Shown here piece after piece: positions 17,707-24,533 of a DNA stretch of 64,000 bases. Position numbers and translations under genes: made by a program. Under the pieces are notes generated by a model. It did not search any database, had not been told where the DNA came from, and was given only the letters and a program-made list of their open reading frames with translations. The number at the start of each line of letters is the position of its first letter. The first letter of the stretch is position 1. Source of the DNA: UMGS1519 sp050951095 (GTDB lineage: Bacteria > Actinomycetota > Coriobacteriia > Coriobacteriales > Eggerthellaceae); contig JBMNIQ010000002.1 of the NCBI GenBank assembly GCA_050951095.1, positions 310,001 through 374,000 on the forward strand, read 5' to 3'.

Positions 17707-17842
17707 ACGCGAGATGGGAAGCGGTGAAAAACGTGCAGACAGGTGGAAGCGGGGACGTGGAAAAACACCCCGGCTACACATCTGCCTGCGATTTCTGGAA
17801 GCGGTGAGAGGGGAGGAAGCTGAGGCAAGGCTCCCGGGGTCG

Positions 17843-17887
17843 CTCATAACCCGGAGGTCGTTGGTTCAAATCCAGCCCCCGCGACCA
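17843..17887 (+). pseudogene. 3' part of tRNA-Met (CAU), attachment site core
   Basis: From the anticodon loop (CTCATAA) through the T arm (GGTTCAAATCC) to the acceptor end CCCCGCGACCA the sequence is a normal tRNA-Met 3' half. Upstream bases do not supply the matching 5' acceptor strand or D arm, so this is not a whole gene. The size and position fit the crossover region left by integration into the 3' end of a tRNA gene; the full tRNA should lie at the other end of the element. Confidence 0.75.
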
Positions 17888-17897
17888 AAAACACATA

Positions 17898-17930
17898 CCC
17901 TGACCTGCGGAAACAGGTCAGGGTTTTTTA
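17898..17930 (+). terminator. Rho-independent terminator of the tRNA
   Basis: CCCTGACCTG (17898-17907) pairs with CAGGTCAGGG (17914-17923) across CGGAAA and is followed by TTTTTTA. It lies directly after the CCA end, the usual tRNA terminator, probably native chromosomal sequence or carried with the neighbouring element. Confidence 0.85.
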
Positions 17931-17932
17931 TT

Positions 17933-17974
17933 GACCGCCAGCCAACCGCCAACTCAACCGCCATTAAACCGCCA
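17933..17974. repeat. Four direct repeats (G/A)ACCGCCA right of the att core
   Basis: GACCGCCA or AACCGCCA at 17933, 17944, 17956 and 17967, spacings 11, 12 and 11 bases. The array mirrors the TGACCACCA array on the left but with CCGCCA instead of CCACCA. It may be the arm-site set of a second element integrated at the same tRNA. Confidence 0.55.
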
Positions 17975-18344
17975 AATCGTTTTCGTGGCAAGCCGAAAAC
18001 CTGCGAAAAAGCCGACCTTGGTACCGCTGTGTCGAGACCTTTGGTTTTCCACAACCGCTGCAGCGACACCATAGGTGACGCTATGGCGATAGCATAGGTT
18101 CCGCTGCAGCGGCAGCAGCGGGCGGGTTGGTATCGCTAGAGCGAAACCGAATATGTCTACCTATCTCTGTTTGTATAAAAAATCTCCGGGCCCCACGGCA
18201 AAAGCGCAGGTCGCCTGAAACGCGCCTGTGGAAAACCCCAGGTACGGATTCCGGGCGCGCACGCCCGAACCTCGGCTCTTTCCCCCAGCCGGCCGCGAAG
18301 CAGCGGTAGCGTCCTCCCTGCAACCGAGGAGCGGAGGGAACGCC
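17975..18344. other. Repeat-rich non-coding region at left end of the conjugative element
   Basis: No gene is visible in 370 bases. Short palindromes include GGTATCGCTAGAGCGAAACC-like segments near 18128-18147, CCGCTGCAGCGG near 18102-18113, and GCTATGGCGATAGC near 18082-18095. This may hold the promoter of the Xis-like gene, recombination sites or a replication origin; none can be assigned from sequence alone. Confidence 0.4.
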
Positions 18345-18575
18345 ATGAACGACAAGGGAAGCGACGCGGCCGAGGGCGAGATCATCACCCTCTCCCAGGC
18401 AGGCAAGATCCTGAACGCGTCATACGCCACCGTGCGCCGCCTCGTCGTCGCGGGCGAGCTCAAGGGCTTCCGCCTGCGCAACTCGTGGCGCACCAGCACG
18501 ACGGCCTGCGAGGAGTACATCAAGCGGCAGTTCGACGAGCAGGCCGTGATATGCAGGTCCACGGACGAGAGGTAG
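18345..18575 (+). CDS. Small helix-turn-helix protein, excisionase-like
   Basis: 76 residues; ATG at 18345 after GGAGGG. The centre, TLSQAGKILNASYATVRRLV, is a MerR/excisionase-type winged helix followed by AGELKGFRLRNSWR, the wing that contacts DNA. As the first gene inside the element next to the attachment site it could act as recombination directionality factor or as transcription regulator. It overlaps the next gene. Confidence 0.6.
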   Translation: MNDKGSDAAEGEIITLSQAGKILNASYATVRRLVVAGELKGFRLRNSWRTSTTACEEYIKRQFDEQAVICRSTDER

Positions 18576-18937
18576 GCGGCGACTGGAACGAGTACGCCCG
18601 CTTCGAGCCCGGCGGCTACTGTACCATCCCGTACTTCCTCGTGAGGGAGATGGCGGAGCGCAGGGTGGCCTCCAACGGCTGGCCCGTCATGATGGCCCTC
18701 TGCAGGCGGATATACGCCGACGGCAGGCTCGGCAAGTGCAGCAGGGACGAAATCCGCAGGTACACGGGGCTGACCTACGCCCAGATAGCTCGCGGCATGG
18801 CGGAGCTGCGCGAGAAGGGGATCATCGTGCCCGTGACCCGGAAGACCTCGCAGGGCTACCGCCACCCCGACCGCTCGAACTTCGGGCACGTCGCCCAATA
18901 CTGCATCTCCAGGAAACTCTGGACGAATAGGCTTTGA
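18551..18937 (+). CDS. Hypothetical helix-turn-helix protein, possible replication or regulatory factor
   Basis: 128 residues from the ATG at 18551, overlapping the upstream HTH gene by 25 bases, which suggests translational coupling. The region SRDEIRRYTGLTYAQIARGMAEL looks like a winged helix of the replication-initiator/GntR type. No signal peptide or catalytic motif. A weak GC hairpin (18951-18957 with 18965-18971) follows the stop. Function unknown. Confidence 0.5.
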   Translation: MQVHGREVGGDWNEYARFEPGGYCTIPYFLVREMAERRVASNGWPVMMALCRRIYADGRLGKCSRDEIRRYTGLTYAQIARGMAELREKGIIVPVTRKTSQGYRHPDRSNFGHVAQYCISRKLWTNRL

Positions 18938-19004
18938 CGCAGCGCCGGCGCCCCGGGTGAACGCCCCGGGGCCATCAGTCGTTAGCTGCCAGCTTATATG
19001 AGAG

Positions 19005-19256
19005 ATATTTTGTCAAGCAGGCAAAAAGAGGACGACCCCCATTTCTGGCGGGAATCGTCCTCATCTATTTGTCATCCGGGCACCGCGCATTCGCTTTAAC
19101 GCTAGTTGAGAGTCTTATATTCGCGGGTCGAAGCCGCAATGACGATCTTCCGTTTCAGGTATTCCGAGAAGTCTAATAACGCGCGTGGCCCTTTCGGGCT
19201 GCCTATAGCTGCAAGTCGGATTCCCTGGCTCGATAACGCCCTGCCCGGCGTGACCG
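19005..19256 (-). ncRNA. Candidate bridge-RNA region of the IS110 element
   Basis: IS110-type elements encode a structured bridge RNA in one non-coding end. The longer end here is 3' of the transposase. It contains an 8-bp perfect stem (GAGGACGA 19028-19035 with TCGTCCTC 19055-19062) closing a 19-base internal region. No loop-target pairing can be shown without the empty site, so this is only a position for a search. Confidence 0.25.
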
Positions 19257-20333
19257 CTACATCGTCGCGAGCGCCCAGACCCATCCAGCGAGCTCGCGGG
19301 ATATCGCGGTGACCACGATGCACCCCTTCTTCCCGCGCGCTTGCAAATGCTGCGCCCGCCTTTTCAGCCGGATGCATCCCTTTCGGGCGTGCTCGATCAC
19401 TTCGGGGCTCGGCCCCTCAACGGATATGGAGGGGTTCAGCCTCCTCGGCCTCAGATAGAGCCATGACGCCTCCGTCAGGAGCTTCCTGACGAGGCAGTTC
19501 CCCGTCTTCGTTATCCCGCCCGACCTGACCTTCTCGCCGCTCGAGTTCTCCGTCGCGAGCAGACCGACGTAGGATTGGAACGCCCGGGCGTTGGGGAAAC
19601 GACCAAAGTCGCCTATCTCGACTGCGAGGGCGAACGCGGTGTAGGTGGAGATCCCCTTCATGCACGAGAGCCGCGCTACCATCGGGGACCACCGCTCGCT
19701 CCCGGCCTCCTTCTCGACGAGCTTCTGAATGCGGTCCCTGCGGTCCGTGTCCGAGCGGACCTTCGCCAGGAGCTCGTCGAAGACCGCCCTGTCCAGCTCG
19801 GTGTCGAAGCTCAGGCCCCTCAGCCAGTCCTCGTAGGCGCGGGTCCACGTCTTCTTGCCCTTCTCGTAGACGTGGCCCTTGCGGATGAGAAAGTGAGCGA
19901 GCCGGAGCTTGGACGCGGTGAGCGCCTCCCGGGCGTCCTCCCGCATGCGGACGAGGTCCTTCGCCGCCTCCTGCTCCGCATCGGGTATCGCCACCTCGGG
20001 GATGTTGCCGGTGGAGAGCATCCTGGCGAGCAGGAGGGCGTCGCGCCTGTCGTTCTTGACCCGGTCGCCCGACGGGCGGAGCATCTTGGACGTCGCGCCG
20101 ACGACGCATTCGAGCCCGGAGGCGTTGAGCTGGCGGGCCAGGGTGAACCCGGTCGGACCCGTCTCGTACACGGCTCGGACCGGTCCTTCGAACCCGGAGG
20201 CCCAGTCGATTATGTCTTGGGCGACGGGCTGGCTGAACGAGCGCTGCGAGATTTCCCCAGTGATGTTGTCGAGCGCGCAGGCAGAGATCGATCTGGCATG
20301 AACGTCGAGCCCGATACTGGTACGATACGCCAT
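19257..20333 (-). CDS. IS110-family DEDD transposase
   Basis: 358 residues from an ATG at 20333 (a longer frame adds 21 unlikely residues). The N-terminal RuvC-like DEDD domain shows IGLDVHA, VYETGPTG and KNDRRDALLLARML. The C-terminal transposase_20 domain has MKGISTYTAFALAVEIGDF and FQSYVGLLATENSSGEK with the conserved serine. The enzyme recombines element and target DNA with a bridge RNA. It appears full length and may be active. Confidence 0.9.
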   Translation of the reverse strand: MAYRTSIGLDVHARSISACALDNITGEISQRSFSQPVAQDIIDWASGFEGPVRAVYETGPTGFTLARQLNASGLECVVGATSKMLRPSGDRVKNDRRDALLLARMLSTGNIPEVAIPDAEQEAAKDLVRMREDAREALTASKLRLAHFLIRKGHVYEKGKKTWTRAYEDWLRGLSFDTELDRAVFDELLAKVRSDTDRRDRIQKLVEKEAGSERWSPMVARLSCMKGISTYTAFALAVEIGDFGRFPNARAFQSYVGLLATENSSGEKVRSGGITKTGNCLVRKLLTEASWLYLRPRRLNPSISVEGPSPEVIEHARKGCIRLKRRAQHLQARGKKGCIVVTAISRELAGWVWALATM

Positions 20334-20440
20334 GTGAAGCCTCCTATTGACTTGTGACGGAACCTTGCTGACAAGCACATTTTCGTTCCGGCTCACGGAT
20401 TCGTCATTCAGGAGGCTTTATCTTTCAGCCCCTCTCATAT

Positions 20441-20733
20441 CGTCTAATGAACGCGGCGGCGGCCGCCCGTACCCTTTGCGGCCGCGAAGAAGAAGCAAGG
20501 GGGCGCCGCGCGGGCACCTGCCCATTCCCAACAGCCTTTCCGGCAACCGCCCCGCGAGCGGCGGCGCGCCGTCCCCGAGACCCGAATTTCGGGCGCGGAG
20601 ACCCGAGGTTAGGAAGAAAACCGCACGACGGAGCGAACCGTTGATACCTTCACCGTGCCCGAGCGCATGAAATGCTACGCGCCTCCCGTGCAGCCGACCG
20701 GAGAGATCCGCGGCCGGGCACCGAGGAGGCTGC
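20441..20733. other. Non-coding region before the conjugation genes
   Basis: About 290 bases with no gene. A small palindrome CCCGAATTTCGGG lies near 20582-20594, and the end carries GAGGAGG, the ribosome site of the next gene. The segment around 20575-20615 loosely resembles 18240-18285, so the IS may have split a repeated or regulatory region. Confidence 0.35.
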
Positions 20734-21003
20734 ATGGTCGACGAACAGATATTGAGAGAAAAGCTCAAGGCGCTCAGGGACTACTACGGCATGAGCACGA
20801 AGACGATGGCAGAGCGGGTCGGCATGCGGCCGAAGTGGCTGCAGAACTACTTCCGGGGAGAACGGGGGCTGGCCGGCGACGAGCTCGTCAACATCATGCT
20901 CGTCTTCGGCATCGGACCTGCGTTCTTCATCTCCAAAGAGCAGCGGGAGGAGATCGCCGAGCACAGGCGAGCGGTAGCCGAGGACCTCGGACTCATGCCC
21001 TGA
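20734..21003 (+). CDS. XRE-type helix-turn-helix protein
   Basis: 89 residues; ATG after GAGGAGG. Residues ~10-60 (LREKLKALRDYYGMSTKTMA, RVGMRPKWLQNYFRGERGL) form a lambda-repressor-like HTH. The C-terminus is helical and charged. It precedes the conjugation genes on the same strand and probably regulates them; no ligand or protease domain is present. Confidence 0.65.
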   Translation: MVDEQILREKLKALRDYYGMSTKTMAERVGMRPKWLQNYFRGERGLAGDELVNIMLVFGIGPAFFISKEQREEIAEHRRAVAEDLGLMP

Positions 21004-21040
21004 AGGACGCCCCACCACAGGGGCACGAGGGAGGTGCGGC

Positions 21041-21859
21041 ATGGCGAGCGACTTCGGCGACGAATCGGGCGAGAAGATGCTCGACAACTTCGAGCGGTTC
21101 GCGGAGCGCATGGGCGAAGAGGCCATGCGCCGGCGCGCCGAGGAGTTCATCCAGGCGTGCGAGCACGCGAAGTCCGCCGCGGCCGGCAAGGACGCGCCCG
21201 GCGGGGACGCCGAGTGGGCCAAGCTAGACATGCGCGAGTTCCAGGTCATCGAGGGGTACGACGAGCTCAAACCCATCATCGACGCCAAGCTCGACGCGCA
21301 CGGCGCCGACCACACCTGGTTCACAGACCCCAAGACCAGCAGGGAGTACCTGCTCTTCGAGATAAAGGACGCGCGCGAGGTGTGGGCGAGCTTCGACGAG
21401 CTGTCGAAGGAAAGCTCGGATGCCAAGGAGCGCGCGAGCGAGAACCTCAAGCGCGAGGTCGAGAAGGCCCGCGACGGCCGGTCCGGGAGGGACGCCGAGA
21501 AGTCGCGCGGTGCTCCCACCGAGAAGGAAGCTGCCAAGACCGCCGAGCACGCCGCCACCGAGAAGCAGATGTCGTTCGTATCGGCCCTGCACGACAAGGG
21601 CGTCATCTCCGACGAGGAGATGGAGGACCTGGGCGCCAACCCCACCGTGCGCGACGCGAACGCCCTCCTCAACAGGCACAAGGAGGACGCCGGCTACCTG
21701 GAGCTCAAGAAGTCCCGCAACGCCGAGCGCGACAAGCGCCCGCTCTCCGAGCGCGCCGAGGAGGCGCGCAAGGCGTCGAAGGCGCTCGAGCGCGACGGGA
21801 AGCGCCGCGAGAGGCAGCGCACCCGCAAGCCGCGCAACCGGAAGGACCGGGGCAAATGA
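21041..21859 (+). CDS. Hypothetical charged protein of the conjugative element
   Basis: 272 residues, strongly charged and helical throughout, with Lys/Arg-rich ends and no membrane segment. Residues ~65-120 (FQVIEGYDELKPIIDAKL...REYLLFEIKDAREVWASF) are the most ordered part; residues ~180-225 (EKQMSFVSALHDKGVISDEE) resemble the SAP-like DUF3801/relaxosome-associated segments found before TraG genes. Its stop overlaps the TraG start (ATGA), so it is translated with the coupling protein and may be a relaxosome adaptor. Not recognised with confidence. Confidence 0.55.
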   Translation: MASDFGDESGEKMLDNFERFAERMGEEAMRRRAEEFIQACEHAKSAAAGKDAPGGDAEWAKLDMREFQVIEGYDELKPIIDAKLDAHGADHTWFTDPKTSREYLLFEIKDAREVWASFDELSKESSDAKERASENLKREVEKARDGRSGRDAEKSRGAPTEKEAAKTAEHAATEKQMSFVSALHDKGVISDEEMEDLGANPTVRDANALLNRHKEDAGYLELKKSRNAERDKRPLSERAEEARKASKALERDGKRRERQRTRKPRNRKDRGK

Positions 21860-23715
21860 GCCGCGGCATCGGGAAGGCGGGGCTCATCGCGGCGGCCGCG
21901 GCCTCCGCGGCGGCGTTCGCCCTGGCGGACGGCTACGCGGCGACGCTTCTGGGCATGCCAGGCCCCGCCGTCGGGAACCTCGTCGCGGCGATCTCGCGGA
22001 CCGTCCCCCACATGCTCTCGAACGGCGTCCTGAGCGCCGAGCCCGCATGCCTGGCCACGGGCCTGGTCGCGGCGTGCGCGGTGTGGACCGCCTGGGCCTA
22101 CGGGCTCGCTCACGGCGCGGGCGAGCGCCAGGGCGAGGAGCACGGCAGCGCCCGCTGGGGGAGCCTCAAGGAGGGCCGCAAGTTCATGGACCTTTCGCGC
22201 CCCTCCGACAACCTGATCTTCACCGAGCACCTGGGGCTCGCCATGAGCAGGCCCGACCACGACCCGCGCTACGAGCGCAACCGCAACGTGCTCGTCGTGG
22301 GAGGCTCCGGATCCGGCAAGACCCGCGGGGTGCTGGAGCCCAACATCATGCAGATGAACGCCGACTACCTGGTGACCGACCCCAAGGGCGAGACGCTGCC
22401 CCGCGTGGGGCAGATGCTCCAGGACCACGGCTACGACGTGCGCTCCTTCAACACGGTCGACTTCTCGAAGTCGCTGCACTACAACCCAATCGCCTACGTC
22501 GAGGACGAGGCCGACGTGCTGGAGTTCGTCACGTGCCTGATCGCCAACACCACGGGCGACCAGGAGCACTCAGGCGACCCGTTCTGGGAGAAGGCCGAGC
22601 GCCTGCTCTACGTGGCGCTCGTCGGCTACCTGGTCGAGCACTGCCCGAAGGCGGACCGGTCGCTGTCGGGTCTGGTGACGCTTCTGTCCATGGCGAAGGC
22701 CAAGGAGGACGACGAGGACTACCAAAGCCCGCTCGACCTGCTCTTCCGCGAGATCGAGACGGGCGAGCGCTACGTGGAGGCCGGGCCCGCCGAGGGCGGC
22801 GACATCCTGGCGCGCGGCGCGAAGGGCGGCGCCTCCGGCTTCCGCTGGGTGGAGACCGGCGAGCCCGTCGCCGTGGAGGACGACTTCTGCCTGTTGCACT
22901 ACAAGATGTTCCGCGACGCGGCTGGCAAGACCATGAAGTCGATACTCGTCTCCTGCAACACGCGCATGGAGCCCTTCGCCATCCCGCAGGTGCGCGAGCT
23001 CGTCTCCGACGACGAGATGGAGCTCGACCGGCTCGGGGAGCCGGGCGGCAGGCGCGCCGTGTTCGCGATCATGAGCGACACGAGCCCGCTCTACTCGTTC
23101 CTGTTCGCGATCATGATGTGGCAGACGGTGAACATCCTGTGCCGCAAGGCGCTCGTGGAGTACGGCGGCAGCCTGCCCAGGCCCGTGACCATGCTCTTCG
23201 ACGAGTTCGCCAACATCGGCAAGGTGCCCGACATCGAGAAGTCCATCTCCGTGGTGCGCAGCCGCAACATCTCGATCGCCCTCTTCCTGCAGTCTCTTTC
23301 GCAGCTCAAGGGGCCCTACAAGGACAACGCGGCGACCATCGTCGACTGCTGCGACACCACGCTCTTCCTGGGCGGCAAGTCCTCCGAGACCACCAAGCAG
23401 GTCTCCGAGGCGGTCGGCAAGGAGACCGTCAGCACGGTCACGTGGAACGAGAGCCGCGGCGCGCAGGCGAGCTCGACGCGCAACTGGAACACCGTGGAGC
23501 GCGACCTGGTGCAGGCGGCCGAGGTGGCGAAGCTGCCCCGCGACGAGGCCATCGTGCTCATCGCCGGCGCCGACCCCTTCAAGGACAAGAAGTTCAAGAT
23601 CGAGGGCCACCCGCTGTGGCCCGAGGTCCACCCCGGGCACGAGGGCGCGCTGCACGCGGAGCCCTACGACTTCGCGCGGCGCATCGAGGACCTGAGGGGA
23701 GGTGCGCGGCGATGA
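21856..23715 (+). CDS. VirD4/TraG-type type IV coupling protein
   Basis: 619 residues. Two N-terminal membrane segments (residues ~8-30 and ~60-90) are followed by GSARWGSLKEGRKFMDLS, a Walker A (VVGGSGSGKTR near residue 150), a Walker B (TMLFDEFANIG near 448) and the ALFLQSLSQLKGPY segment of TraG ATPases. It brings the relaxase-DNA complex to the transfer channel. Length and motifs are complete. The gene overlaps the preceding one; the Maff2 gene follows after 172 bases. Confidence 0.92.
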   Translation: MSRGIGKAGLIAAAAASAAAFALADGYAATLLGMPGPAVGNLVAAISRTVPHMLSNGVLSAEPACLATGLVAACAVWTAWAYGLAHGAGERQGEEHGSARWGSLKEGRKFMDLSRPSDNLIFTEHLGLAMSRPDHDPRYERNRNVLVVGGSGSGKTRGVLEPNIMQMNADYLVTDPKGETLPRVGQMLQDHGYDVRSFNTVDFSKSLHYNPIAYVEDEADVLEFVTCLIANTTGDQEHSGDPFWEKAERLLYVALVGYLVEHCPKADRSLSGLVTLLSMAKAKEDDEDYQSPLDLLFREIETGERYVEAGPAEGGDILARGAKGGASGFRWVETGEPVAVEDDFCLLHYKMFRDAAGKTMKSILVSCNTRMEPFAIPQVRELVSDDEMELDRLGEPGGRRAVFAIMSDTSPLYSFLFAIMMWQTVNILCRKALVEYGGSLPRPVTMLFDEFANIGKVPDIEKSISVVRSRNISIALFLQSLSQLKGPYKDNAATIVDCCDTTLFLGGKSSETTKQVSEAVGKETVSTVTWNESRGAQASSTRNWNTVERDLVQAAEVAKLPRDEAIVLIAGADPFKDKKFKIEGHPLWPEVHPGHEGALHAEPYDFARRIEDLRGGARR

Positions 23716-23887
23716 AAGGAAGACGGGGGCCGCGGAAGCGGCGGCGCCGCGCATCTCTCCGCGGGCCCTCCGGCCTACCCGGGACGTCCCCTCCCGAACC
23801 CCCTGCGGAGGGTCCGCACCACATAACAGGCAGTGAAAAGAGCACGCGGGGCGGGCGAGCCCGGGGCCGCGGGAAGGAGCGAGCTTC

Positions 23888-24103
23888 ATGCTTCAACAGA
23901 TAATCCAGCTGGTCTCGGGGTGCGTGACCTTCCTGGGCGGCTTCCTGGTCGTGTGGGGAGCCGTGTCGCTGGGCCTTGCCATCCGCGAGCAGACGGGCGG
24001 CGCGCAGATCGCGAGCGCCATCTCGACCATCGCCGGCGGCGCGATCATCATCGCCGCAGCCGTGTACTTCGGCATGCTCGACACGTCCTGGATGCCGAAC
24101 TAG
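23888..24103 (+). CDS. Maff2-family small membrane protein
   Basis: 71 residues with two hydrophobic helices (CVTFLGGFLVVWGAVSLGLA and AISTIAGGAIIIAAAVYFGM). Its place between TraG and PrgI genes is that of Maff2 proteins in Gram-positive conjugative elements, which resemble VirB2 pilin-size proteins. ATG preceded by AAGGAG. Role in the mating channel is inferred from family and position. Confidence 0.75.
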   Translation: MLQQIIQLVSGCVTFLGGFLVVWGAVSLGLAIREQTGGAQIASAISTIAGGAIIIAAAVYFGMLDTSWMPN

Positions 24104-24113
24104 GGAGGCTGCC

Positions 24114-24533
24114 ATGGCGCTGCACGTCTCGGTCCACAAGGACATCGGCGAGTACACGGAGAAGGTGGTGGGCAAGATGTCCGCCAGGACGCTGGCCTGC
24201 ACGGCGGGCGCCATCGCGGCGTCGCTCGGCGCGGCCGCCCTCTGCAACCTCGCCCTGGGGATCCCCGTGTCGGACGCGGCGCTGCCCGTGACGGCGGCCT
24301 CGATGCCGTTCTGGCTCCTGGGGTACTGGCGGCCCAAGGGGCTCAAGGCGGAGAGGTTCGTCCCCCTGTGGCTCGACCACGCGCTGAACGACGGAAAGCT
24401 CGCCTACTCGAACGCGGGAAGGATCCCTCTCGACCCGGTGGCCTGCGCGAAGGTCGACCGCAAGGCGGGCAGGAGGGCATGGAAGAGGGGAGCTGAGAGA
24501 AGCGATGTGGAAGAAGAAGACGAAGAACGATAG
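24114..24533 (+). CDS. PrgI-family protein (VirB3-like T4SS component)
   Basis: 139 residues. Two hydrophobic segments (residues ~28-48 and ~55-75, ALCNLALGIPV and AASMPFWLLGYWRP) and a charged C-terminus match PrgI/VirB3-like proteins that sit next to the VirB4 ATPase in the membrane channel. It starts 10 bases after the Maff2 gene and overlaps the VirB4 gene by 29 bases. Confidence 0.72.
   Translation: MALHVSVHKDIGEYTEKVVGKMSARTLACTAGAIAASLGAAALCNLALGIPVSDAALPVTAASMPFWLLGYWRPKGLKAERFVPLWLDHALNDGKLAYSNAGRIPLDPVACAKVDRKAGRRAWKRGAERSDVEEEDEER

Larger units (their letters stand above)
18996..20440 (-). mobile_element. IS110-family insertion sequence
   Basis: One DEDD transposase gene bounded by about 260 non-coding bases on its 3' side and about 107 on its 5' side. 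A 9-base inverted repeat, ATATGAGAG at 18996-19004 and CTCTCATAT at 20432-20440, may mark the ends or subterminal repeats. IS110 elements lack long terminal repeats and target duplications, so the exact limits cannot be fixed here. The insertion separates the Xis-like pair from the conjugation genes. Confidence 0.7.

Noticed and set aside
16030..17847. Integrase start at 17847
   Set aside because: The longer frame would read through the att region and repeats; ATG 17586 has a ribosome site and begins at the family's usual N-terminus.
17800..17887. Complete tRNA-Met gene
   Set aside because: Only the 3' half from the anticodon loop is present; bases upstream do not pair with the acceptor strand.
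21034..21855. Upstream extension of the TraG frame
   Set aside because: It overlaps a credible gene in another frame, is Arg-rich, and TraG homology starts at 21856 with a membrane helix.
23712..23903. 63-codon frame between TraG and Maff2 genes
   Set aside because: It overlaps the TraG stop neatly, but the product is an Arg/Gly/Pro-rich string and it runs into the Maff2 start; coding not convincing.
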